Source: Ignelater luminosus
Taxonomy: Eukaryota > Arthropoda > Insecta > Coleoptera > Elateridae
Length of the DNA: 64,000 nt
NCBI GenBank assembly: GCA_011009095.1
Contig: VTPC01000657.1
Coordinates: 107,187-171,186, forward strand
Direction: 5' to 3'
Shown: positions 12,380 through 23,200 of the stretch, one piece after another
Layout of the letters: each line of letters opens with the position of its first letter
Numbering within the stretch: the stretch's first letter is position 1
Program-made: the position numbers and the translations under genes
Notes under the pieces: model-generated
The model's database searches: none
Told to the model about the DNA's origin: nothing
The model's input: the letters and a program-made list of their open reading frames with translations, nothing else

Positions 12380-14050
12380 GCAGATGCAAAATAATATGTG
12401 ACCGATATTTTAATGGGTACTACTTACATATATACCAAGTTTGAAAAAGATTGGCAAGGTGCAGTTCATACATGTCCTTTGTTAGATAGTTGGAAAGTAA
12501 TTTTCTCTAGTGGGATGGTGAAATCAGCAATTACCACTTCGAAATCTTTAATTCTCATAGATCCTAAAAGGCTTTTTACCTCCAATCAAAATACTTGATA
12601 CTTTTTATAATCAGCAGTTTCAAAAACGATATAAGTTCGGTTTTTTAGTGAACTAGGTTTTTACAACTACCTTGTAATAGCTAGTTACTTATGTTCACAA
12701 AAACAGTAGTCATTCCGTTACTCCATAAACAATGTGCTAAAGCAGAATTTACCAGATTTTTGCATAAACAACATCAGATATTTTAACAGTGATGGGGAAT
12801 TTGAATCAGCTACAAATTCCTTTTTTGTAGAATTATATCGTTTTTGAAACAACTGATTCTTAGAAAATAATTAGGTAGAGCAAAGTGCAAACTGAAGTAA
12901 TACAATATAACCTAATACTTTTATGGAACACAATATTTTAGATGTTTTGTTTTTTAGAGGTATTGTGTGTCAGTTTATGTCAAATTAACTTTTTCTGTTA
13001 CAATGCCTTCACAAATAATAAAAATGAATAAGAGCAACCTTTATTTTCTTCTTTGTTTTGTATGCATTGAATGTAGTGTGTTTTCCTCTACATGTTGTGC
13101 TGATTGCTTAAAATTATTCTTGTTCTTGTTGGCAGTGCCCCAGAGCACTGCTGCGCATGGCTCGAGAGCTGCTTGTTTTGACACCACAAGTCATTAGAAT
13201 TCACATAATAGTTATGACAAACACATGCTTCATGAATAAAACTGAATTATCTAAAGACCAATCCTATAATAAGGAATATTCATTGCCTACAATTATTCTG
13301 CATTATTTTCAATCATCAGTCTGATTTATCTACAATTCTATTTTTATTTGTAATGCTTTACTTACCGCAGTATTGTTGCAGTGCAAAGTCAAAGAGAAGT
13401 ATTTTACATTCTTTTCTTCATTATTAAATATGCTCACTTTTTATATTTTAGTTGCAAGATTCTGTTAGTTTTACCACGAATAAAATTCACCTTCAAAGGG
13501 AAAATTAATTGCCTGTAGCATCTATGCCAGTAGGCCAATTAGCCTGATTCTTTTGTAGTATCTTAGCTAAGTGTTTGATTTATCACCACGACTTCCAATA
13601 TTATAGGTCCATTATGAAAACAACTTCAGAAAAAGTCATAATATTTGGGCGTGCTTATGGTGTGCAACTTTCAAAAATTAGATAAAACTCCAAACTTAAG
13701 GGCAATTATAATGATCCTTTAGGTAAGAAGAAATATTATGAGATTAAGTTTCCTGACTTTCTCAGGTTTTCCGAGCTATTTCTATGAAAAATTCCATATC
13801 CCTTGATGCAATAGCTACAAATGATGGAACGAGCTCTACTAAAATTTAGATTAAAAAGAGAAAAAAAAGTCAATATGTGCTGTTTTATATTTATAGTCCA
13901 AAGTCTTTAATCTGCATTTCAGAAGGTAGCTGATAATCGCTATTCGAATGTACCATCCATTACACACAACTGATTGAAGTACTTTTATATCAGGTATTTT
14001 AAAAGGCACACTGCAAATATTCTTGATATCAGAATGGTAAATATGAGATT
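12380..14050. other. No gene seen
   Basis: A+T-rich DNA. Short frames at 12398-12598 and 12967-13197 have no recognisable similarity. Confidence 0.3.
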
Positions 14051-14054
14051 CTTA

Positions 14055-14330
14055 AAACAATGAGAAGTGAACCAAAAAGAGATGGTAAAGAATGAGTAAG
14101 AACCAGAAAGAGAAAACAAAAATGGAGAAGAGAGCAAGAGAAAAAGAATGAAGCAAGACTTGAGTGAGCCAAAAAGAATGCTGAATGAACAACAGAGTAA
14201 GAGAAGAGGAATGAAAAGAAAAAAGACAAAGGGGAGAGAAAGAGCAGAAACAACACAAAAGTAAAAAAGTGAGAAGAGGGAAATTTGGAGTGAGAGAGAA
14301 AGATGCAGGCAGAACATAAATAACATAGTA
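14055..14330 (+). repeat. Polypurine low-complexity tract
   Basis: About 275 bases of almost pure A/G on the plus strand (GAAAGAGAAAAC-, AAGAGAGCAAGAG-type words). Phe/Leu/Ser-rich frames on the other strand are composition artefacts. Confidence 0.75.
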
Positions 14331-14894
14331 GGATTCAGAGCAGTTATGAACATCAAAATAGCTAAATTAGCTATTTGTTTATGCAAAACAGTAAAGAAAA
14401 GTCAGTGCTTTCTTACCTATGCTTTTAATTTATTATCATAGTTTACCTAATACACAAATTTATATTTTGTACGTTATTGCTTGTATAGAGCTACCACGAA
14501 AATTCTTAACAAATGGAAAAATCTTTTATATTTAGAGTTAAATAAAAATTATTTTAGGGGAAAAGTTATGCATCATTTCAAAACCAAGATGCACATGGGA
14601 AATTCCAAAAGGTATATGGAGAAGAATCAAAGAGTTGAAATTGCCCCAAGAAGCCACCAAGAAAGTGAAGAAGGCAAAAAGTGTTATCTGAATCATAGTT
14701 CGTCTTCATATATTTTTCAAAATCTTCCAATTTCTAGATTTCTGGCGTATCTACTTGGTTTGAAGGGATGCAGAACTTTTGCTCCAAAATTATTTTTATC
14801 TAAATCTAAAAATTTTTTCCATTTATTAAGTACTTTCATGGAACTTCTGTATATTGGTTATTCTCGCAGAACATTATTCAGATTATTCTTAATA

Positions 14895-15704
14895 TGAGGC
14901 TTGCTTTTTATGAAGTGAGATTTATCCAAAGGGGGCGTATCAGTCAAACTTTTATAGTGCCATTTGACAGATCACATATTTTTAGGTTATGTTGTTTGTT
15001 TCAACACAATACGATAATCGACTCGAGTCCTGTCAAAGTTTGAAGTGACCAAGTCTGAAAAGAAATGGAATTGACCCAAGAAAATTATCCTGCCATAATT
15101 TTCTACAACTTTAAAAGGAAATTGTCTCAAAAAAGTTGTATCGCTAAACTGATTTCTGTTTTCAGAGATGAAGCACCATCAAAAACAGCAGTGTATCGCT
15201 GGTATGCAGAGTTCAGCGCGGACGTATTAGTCTTGGTAAGCAATATGGCGGAGGTCCATTGAAAACAGCAGTCATTCCAGAAAATATTGATGTCGTACGT
15301 AAGCTAATCATGGAGGATAGACATGTTACATATCCTTTACCACGACAATGCCAGCTCGTATACCGCCCTTCGCACAATTGAATTTTTGAAGGCAGAGAAT
15401 GTTGAGATTCTAAATCACCCACTGTATTCTCCTGAAGCCCCAATGGCTTCTTCACGTTCCCAAAAATCAAGAACAAGTTGCGTGGAAAGCGCTTTCAGTC
15501 GCCAGAAGGAGCAGTTGAAGCTTACAGAGAATCCATTTTGATTACACCAACTTCAGAGTGGAATTACTGTTTTACAAAGTGGTTTGAGCGAATGCAAAAA
15601 TGTATTGACCTTAATGGAGAATACTTCAAAAAACAAGAAATATACTCTCGTTAGCCTAAGTTCTTTCATTTAGTCAAATCTCACTTCATAAAAGACAAGC
15701 CTCG
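14895..15704 (+). mobile_element. Internally deleted mariner transposon
   Basis: An 810-bp element with TA at 14893-14894 and 15705-15706. Terminal inverted repeats of about 30 bp share GAGGCTTG then TTTATGAAGTGAGATTT. The plus-strand frame from 15065 gives a mariner N-terminus (MELTQENYPAIIFYNFKRKL, then KTAVYRWYAEF). After 15320 the sequence resumes at the C-terminal catalytic part (YHDNASSYTALRTIEFLK) and then NHPLYSPE...PMA, in which the conserved SPDLAPCDF is disrupted. A central deletion and frameshifts make it non-functional. Confidence 0.88.
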
Positions 15705-15706
15705 TA

Positions 15707-16360
15707 ATGCCGCAAACGTCCTTGAGTTAAGTTAGGTTATCCCACTGCTACCAAGCAGATATTCAACAAAGGTATTTCTTATCCTTCTTACAAATATTAC
15801 TACAGACAGCTTTTGTTTGTTTTGTATAAGAGTACGCACATATAAAAATAAAATAAAAGTTGTCTGGAAGGTCGTTACCATAGCAATGATGTCACGTGCA
15901 ACAATGTGAACTTTTCTAGAGATGCATGTGGTTGTACAAATCACTAATAAGGTGCGCTTGAATTTGGAACGTGTATAAAACTTACTGAAAAGCTAGAATT
16001 TTTTGAAATTTAATAATGAATAGCCAATCATTGATGTAAAAGTACTGAGTAGCTTGAAATAGCTAAAAAAGCTAGCGAATTGAACTCTGACATAGTGAAA
16101 GGAAGAAGGTACATAAGATTGAAGAGAGGTCTTTCCCAATAGGTACCAGTTATAAAACATTAGCAGACTTGAAAATTTATCAAAAGCACACTGTTAGAAA
16201 TATATTGCAATGAAGCAACAAATGAATGTTATGAGCAACTACTAACAATAGCCTCGATAGTCTAGCAGTGATGACTCCTGCCATTAATACACTTATTAAA
16301 TAAAAAATTCCCTGTGTATTAAGGCCAAAATCCTTGGATACGTCAATCCCAATGGAGCAT
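15707..16360. other. No gene seen
   Basis: A+T-rich spacer between the mariner and the THAP-carrying inverted-repeat element. Confidence 0.3.
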
Positions 16361-16913
16361 CTATGCGAACGTTTTTCAGTTCTTTTTTACCTCCCACCCT
16401 TACCCCCGAAGACGTCATCAATATTTTTTTAATGGCAATCCCTATTTTCTCTTGCAGATTCTGATTCTCTTAGAAATTCTGCGTACGGCAAGCAATTATG
16501 TCAGTGGTGTAACCAGAAACGCGATATGGGGCGGGGACAATTGTATTGTCTCAGAAATGGCACTTTCTTAATAATTTTTGCGATATCTAGTTATTAGTCA
16601 TTGTAATAGAATTTTGGCTGATCAAAAGTATACTGATATACGAAGGTAATGTTGACGAATATTATAAAACAATGAGTTTTGTTAGTTGACATTTTGCCAG
16701 CCACTCAATAAGGTCTTCCACGATATTTCAAAAACTTCACTAATATACACTAAACTACAAAAAAATATTGGCACTCATTTTTCAATTAAAAGAAATTGTT
16801 TTCGTCGGTAAATGCGACTTTAAAATGTACTGCATTTGAAAAGATCAAAAAAGACCGCCATGTTGCTGTGACGTCACTCCGCACATTGGCAGCCTGCTGT
16901 AGCATTATTTACA

Positions 16914-17130
16914 ATGGAGCACGCGGAAGGAAATGCAGATTTTCAAAGGAAAGCTGAAAACAAATATTGTACTGCGCCTGGTTGCGAAACCAGCAGTTAT
17001 CGTCAACCAAAGAAATTGTTTTTAAATGTTCCGACCGACGACATACGAAAAAATTGATTGAAACAAATGCGACGTGACACTGCGACTGTGACTGACGTCT
17101 TATTTACACTGTTGCAAAGATCACTTCAAA
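16914..17130 (+). pseudogene. THAP zinc-finger exon, broken
   Basis: From ATG 16914 the frame reads MEHAEGNADF.. and then YCTAPGCETSSYRQPKKLF, a typical THAP start (C-x4-C spacing and the LFLNVP block). It stops at TGA where THAP domains have their conserved Trp (RK-N-stop-LKQ). The second metal-binding pair (C-C-K-D-H-F) is present but in another frame (LHCCKDHFK at about 17100-17130). A GTAAGT donor follows immediately at 17131. One stop and one frameshift inactivate it. Confidence 0.7.
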
Positions 17131-17502
17131 GTAAGTACACAATTTATTACTGTTTTGCATAAAATGTACATAAAATTTAAATCTTAGATTTTTAAACGTA
17201 GAGTATTAGGTTTCAAGTAACAAAAGGTAAGCAAAATTTAAACTTTTTGCAGTAGTTTATATATGGTTTTGTCAGTAGCACATTATTTTCATGCATATTT
17301 ATATTAATTTCAAGATACTGATGCAGCTTAGTTCATGTGCTAAGAATGGCTGCTTGTCACAAGAGATCTTAGCACATGATTAAACTACTTGAAATTTGTT
17401 TAATTGTAAAACATGTTTTACTATTGAAATTTATATTGAACGTTTCTATATAAAACAATGTTGCTATAAATGCAACAAATTATTCAGAAAACTCTCAATA
17501 TA

Positions 17503-18018
17503 CAGAGTGTCCAATTTATTAAAATGCGCTAACAAAATTCCTGTACCACATTTCGATTTCGAGTAACCATCATCAACCTCATTTTTTTTTAAATAGGCGA
17601 AAAAACAATTGAAAATTGTTTTGAAGAGCTCTTGTTGTCACAATTCTAACAATGTAAACATGATAGGGTTATTTTGGTTTTGATTTTTTTGTGTTGAATG
17701 CTGCTGTGACCAACTGTAATAATTGCTGTTCATCTTTAAAGTTTTGGTTAAGCACTGATTCTTGGCATAACCCCAGAGGAAAGAAATATAACGGTGTTAG
17801 ATCAGGTGATCATGCAGGGCAGGGTACTGCAGAATACATTAATTTATAGCATCAGAAATCAAAATAACCCTATCATGTTTACATCATTAGAATCGTGACA
17901 ACAAGAGCTATCCAAAACAATTTTCAATTGTTTTTCCGCCTATTTAAAAAATGAGGTTAATGATGGTTACTCGAGACCGAAACGTTGTACAGGAATTTTG
18001 TTAGCGTATTTTAATAGA
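17503..18018. mobile_element. Fold-back element with about 165-bp arms and mariner-like core
   Basis: 17515-17690 and 17855-18018 are near-perfect inverted copies (for example GCTAACAAAATTCCTGTAC, AACAATTGAAAATTGTTTT and GATAGGGTTATTTTG in both arms). The centre, read on the minus strand, contains a Tc1/mariner end motif (SPDLTPL then FF.LG) at about 17770-17825. It is therefore a deletion derivative of a long-TIR Tc1/mariner-type element, like the fuller copy at 28306-29968 in plan. The left end follows TA at 17501-17502; the right terminus has lost its outermost bases. It lies inside the THAP element. Confidence 0.7.
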
Positions 18019-18089
18019 GAACAAAAAGTAGCAATGGAAAAGTGGTTTTAGTTTTCCGATATCTCTTCAAATAAATAAAAGAAACAATA

Positions 18090-18285
18090 ACGAAAATCAA
18101 GAAATCTACTTTTGTTTAAATATCTCTGAAACCATCCGAGATATCTAGATTTTGCAAACCCCAACAAAAAGGTCCTATAAATAGCCAACTTTCATCCCAT
18201 TTAATCGATCCTGTATCTCTTACCGTTTCCAAGATCCCCATGCTGTGCATCCTTATCTTGGACACACTGTATACAGGTATATTGA
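18090..18285. mobile_element. Solo end of an inverted-repeat element
   Basis: Its reverse complement starts TACAGTGTGTCCAAGATAAG and continues GCATGGGGATCTTGGAAACGGTAAGAGATAC. This is the same end type as at 26262 (GCATGGGGATCTCGGAAACGGTAAAAGATA) and related to the ends of 25169-26076. No partner end is recognised nearby. Confidence 0.55.
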
Positions 18286-18574
18286 ATTTATTTTTGAAAA
18301 TGTTGATAACCGGCGCAACTTCCTTATTTATTATGTACTCAAAGTAATTCAGGATGTTTTAGAATTTCTTTTACAAATCTTACCAAATCTTGTGATTATT
18401 TTTAATTGAAATATGAATATTTTAAAGAAATATTTGAAAATTGAAAAAAGTTTAATTATTAAAGTTGTTTGAAATATATTATAAATTGCTTCTAAAAAAC
18501 ACTTGAGCTGTTTGAATTATAGAATTCCATTTTTTTTGCATAAATTGTTAAAACTGGTAATTGTTTTATTACAG

Positions 18575-18694
18575 TTAGAAGATTTGGAAAATTATATGCG
18601 AGTCAAGCTAGACCCTACTGCAAAAATTCAATTGAAAAAGGGAGCGCTTTCCCGTTTTTTAATTGCTGAGAGCATGCATATTGGCAACCATTAA
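18575..18694 (+). pseudogene. 3' exon associated with the THAP element
   Basis: After an acceptor (TTTTATTACAG ending at 18574) the frame reads LEDLENYMRVKLDPTAKIQL, then KKGALSRFL.., and ends in TAA at 18692. It lies in the same orientation as the THAP exon and within the same inverted repeats, so it may be the second exon of the captured gene. The family is not identified. Confidence 0.4.
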
Positions 18695-19204
18695 CACGTG
18701 CACTTTCGTCAGATTGTCCGATTGTCCCTTCACGAACTCATCAGAACTCATTGTCACCTCTAAACGAGTCTAATTGGTTATGAAACCAAATTAAAACGCG
18801 GCTCCTATCTCGTATGCCCCGACTCTCGATCGCCAATATGCGTAGTGACGTCACAGCGGCTCTCCGCCAATCACATCGTTCCGTCGGTCACGTGACAATA
18901 TTTGAATATTTTATGATTTTCAACGTCGTTTTTCGACATGTTACAGTGATAAAAAAAAGTTTTTTTTGTTGAATAATTAATTTGAGGTTATAAACTTTAC
19001 ATTGAAACACAAAACAGTTATAATAATTTTTTTCAGGAAGACCCTATTGCCCCTCGACTCCCAATCCAGCAACCATGCTTGCCGTTTGCAGAATTTTTAA
19101 ATCAGAATATGTAAGAAAAAATGGGGGTTTCCATTAAAAAAAAAATGATGACGTCATTGGGAGTAAGGGTGGGAAATTTCACAGCCAGCGTTCGCACTGT
19201 ATAA

Positions 19205-20273
19205 TGTAAATAGGCACACAGAGAGCAAAGCTATATTTGGTTGGTGTGGATTCAAGTTTGGAGTTGAGAAGGAATTTCTTAGCTTTGAGATCAAATCTAT
19301 TGGACTATATGGCCCAGTAATCAATGCTCACAAAATGATCAATTGCTCAGTTTCAGAAACTATGTGGAAAAAATGTAAATAGCTGCATTGAAATTAGAAA
19401 AAAAAAAATCATGAATTGTAAGAATTTAAAATGGAAACAGAACACATTTAGTTTCCTTCTCCACATTGATTTTTTATGTATTTCCTTAACACTTACATAG
19501 AATTAATGCTGCATGTATCTGCATTTCAATAAATATCAGTTGTTCGATTATAATACCAATATAAATATAAACACAGCACTTTCTTTGATTAGTTTGTCTT
19601 AACATTGTACTGAAGAAGTACACAAAGCTAAAGCAGTACATGCAAATAGAGAACAATACTGTGTGATGGCGACAGTGTAAGGGGAAAAAAGAATAAAATA
19701 TTTAGACAAAATTTAAAATATCTATATTACAAATAAAATCGGTGTAATACACACAAAGGTTTTAAAATTGACATGCAACATGCTTTATGTGCTTACATAT
19801 AAGTATTTTATAACAAAACAACATTTATCTAACAATATCTCTCTAGTTTTAATAAACGTAAAACACATATATTTATCTATTACAATTATTATCACATTAC
19901 AATGGCATTATCTTCAGCACTGTACTACATTTACACATACACTTCACACTTATTTTTATGTAGTTACAAAATCAAACTTCAAATAAATAATTTATAAATT
20001 ATTATTTAGGAACACGCTTTTGTAAATGTGGGAAATTTGTTTTCCTTTTTTTTTGCTATTTCTAATAATAATTAGTATCTAAAATTATTTTCACTGTTAA
20101 TAAAATAATACTGACAATTATTTACTTACAACTAATTATTTTGCAATAATGCCATTATAAGGTATTTTGTAATACTTAGAAAGAAATAAAATTAAAAAAA
20201 ACAAAATAACAATAGATATCACAATGATCATGCTTTTCGATGATAAAATTGTTGGGCATAGTACGTTACAGAC
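19205..20273. other. Downstream region of GOPC; no other gene seen
   Basis: Very A+T-rich. Probably the GOPC 3' UTR and possibly its last coding exon. A candidate acceptor TTTCTTTCTAAG on the minus strand near 20175 would add a short tail, but I could not confirm it. Confidence 0.35.
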
Positions 20274-23200
20274 TTACCGACTATGGGATGTTGATTCTGG
20301 TGTTCTTGGTGCTGTTGGGGTATTCATAACTCCTGAGGAATGCAAGGGATGTAAACTAATAGAATCATTGGGATCACATACTTCATTATCAAAGAACCTT
20401 AAATGTAAAAATTGAAACACTATAGAGATAGAAGAGTATTAGTAGGACAAACGCAAAAGTTACCGGAAGTTCAATCCATCTTCTTCTAAAGAGTTATCAC
20501 TATCATCGGCAGCAATATATTGTACTTGTAAGCGGCAATCTCCGGTTTGTTGTTGGAGAATATCAACTGCTTCACGGTGGCATGCTTGACGTAAATCTCT
20601 ATCGTTTACAAATAAAATTGCATCACCTATATACAGTTGACCTGATAAGGCTGCTGGACCATTGGGTTCCAATTCGGATATTAAAATTGGTACACCATGT
20701 TCCCTTCCACCCTGAATGATAAAATAATTGCATTTCAAAATAAAGAACTGGAAATTTAACAATACTACTTACAGTAATGCTTATACCTAAACCTTGACCA
20801 GTTTTTCTTTTAACTATAACAGTACGGACATCACCAAAGTTTTGTGTATTTTCTTCATTAATGACAGGAATGTTTGGTTTTGCAGTGGCAATCTCAGAAT
20901 GACTACTTAAAATGCTGTTTCTTCGGCATGCACGTACTACAGTCTTATGTCTCTGTAAGAGTATTTCGGATTCGAGCTGCCTCCATAATTTATCTCTTAC
21001 ATCTCCTTGCATTTCTCTACCTATACAGAAATATCAAAATGCCAACATTAATACCAACATAAAAAAATTACATCATGTTATTAATCTAAGACAGCCATGT
21101 GAGACCATCTTCATCTTAATTTACCAGATGATTATTATTAGTAACATTATTATTGTTAACTGAATCAAATTTGAAAGAAAAGCTACAAAATACCAAAACC
21201 ATCGAGAGGTTATCTTTATTTTTGTTTGTTGTCTCAGATTAGATTATTTGCGTTAGTGCTGTCGAACTTGTAGTACAAATTACAAGATAAAATATCGAAC
21301 TGGATAACATAATTGCTTATTATATCGTCTTCCTCACAATTTTGAAATAAAAAATAAACCAAAAAACAACTCAAATTATATTTATCAATCTTTACAAGCT
21401 TAATAACATTTATTTTTTAATCTAAATTAAATTTTTCTTTTTTTCATAATTTTCACAACCGTCCTCACCTAAAAGTTGTAGCTGCTGTATTCGACCTGCT
21501 AATTCTTTATCTAAATATTGTGCAGCAAGCTTAGCACCATAAACTTCACTATTTAAAGCAACAATAGAATTTCTTAGTGCTGCATTTTCTAATTGAAGTT
21601 GTGAATTTTCTGCTCTTATTTGTGATACTTCTACTAAAGCAGGACTAAATTTTAATTCTTCCGTTTCTTTTATATCTGAAAATATCATTGGTTTAGTAAT
21701 GTAAATAACCAAACCATCGCAGACTTACTCCCATTGCTAAGATTATGAGTGGGACTACTTTTCAGTTCATCTTCAAATTTCTTTTTTATATTATTTACAT
21801 CAGGTTCAAATTTGGAATTTTGAATTCTATTACCAGTGAGGCCGGGTAATTGTGCTAGTTGCGACGAATGCAATTGCAGTAATAAATTATGAAGCTCCTG
21901 TTCCAGTAATTCCCTTTTTGCTTTTGATTCAACTAATTCAGCTCGCATATGAATGAGTTCGGCCTGGAAAAAAAGAGTATTTAAAAATAAAACACAATTT
22001 ATTTCCATATTGCCACTCTGATTAAATCAGCTTCACACGGTCTTATCACAAAAATAAATTTAATAATTCGCTGTGATTTGTATTATTCATTAAGAGAAAA
22101 AAAAAAGAGAATGATATGTGACATTTATTATATTTTACTAATATGAAACAGACTATCCGTAAATTAAAAAGCACTTAAGTGTTTTCATCATAAAAGCTTT
22201 TTTGTGTTGTATTATTGTCTGAAATTTCTATATATAACAATTTTCTCACTGGGATATTACGTATGACCTGTAACAAAAAATGTTGAAGCAACAAAATCGT
22301 CAAGTGATTTTTTCTTTACAAGAAATGTGAAATATATATTTGGAGAAAGAATTAAAAAGAATTTTTTCCATAATTTCTAATTATTAGCTTCAATTTTATT
22401 ACAGATGAAATTTAATCAATGATTTAGTAAAAGTGAAACTTAAAAAATTGTTCAAAAATAGATGTACAGGGTGGTCAAAAATCAAAGTAAACACAGACAT
22501 CTCAAAAACTAGAATAGTTAGAAAAAAATGAATGCACATTACTGATCCACTTTTTCTTTAAAGTTAATTAGTGCAATTACAATTTATACAGCACGTCAAC
22601 AAGAAATGGATATAGTTTGCCATTTGCTCAAGCTTTGAAGTAGAGTTCTGAAACTTGAGATATCGAAATGGCGTCATATCTGCCATTTTTCAATTAACAA
22701 TAAGTGGAATACTCAAGATCACTACTGCTACTTCTTGAAAAAAGGCTAATATTGAAAAAACTATGTTTGTTTTACTTTCCTGCTCAAAAATCAATGCTAA
22801 CTCATTATTTTAAGTAGCAATTTCTCAGTTTTATTATTACTAATGAAACTCTGAGTTTGTGCGAGTCTGGAATAAACAGATTGAATAAATGAACTCAGCT
22901 TTATTCCCTTTTCAATAACCATAAAAACAATTGAATAAATCAGAAATCTAGAGTAGTTACTTTATTCTAGACATCTAAGCATACAAAGAGTTCCCAAACA
23001 ATTTTTTAAAAATTTTTTCAAGTAATAGATGCAGCCACTTTATGAAAAATCAGCTTTGGCCTATAAATCAAAAACAAATAAATAGCAGGCAAAAGTAGAT
23101 CAGTAATGTGTATTCAGTTTTTTCTTAGCAGTTCTAGTTTCTAACATACCCTCCATTTACCTCGAATTTGGACCACCTCATACAAATGGCACATTAACTT

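Larger units (their letters stand above)
16361..19199 (+). mobile_element. Long inverted-repeat DNA element carrying a broken THAP gene
   Basis: The left end (16361 on) and the reverse complement of the right end (down from 19199) align over about 140 bp. Shared blocks in order are TGCGAACG, CCCACCCTTAC.CCC, GACGTCATCA, a T run then TTAATGG, ATTCTGATT, and AAATTCTGC..ACGGCAAGCA. A second inverted pair lies inside: GCTGTGACGTCACTCCGCACATTGGC near 16862 and its near-complement near 18840. The interior holds a THAP-like exon and a downstream exon (separate entries) plus secondary insertions at 17503-18290. No transposase is present. I could not find a clean target-site duplication. THAP domains occur in P-element transposases, but the superfamily is not established here. 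Confidence 0.6.

Noticed and set aside
13985..14386. 133-codon Phe/Leu/Ser-rich minus frame resembling a membrane protein
   Set aside because: It is the complement of a polypurine tract; overlapping frames are equally open, which marks a composition artefact.
14481..14897. 138-codon plus-strand frame
   Set aside because: No recognisable domain, no splice context, and it runs into the mariner terminal repeat; likely a chance frame.
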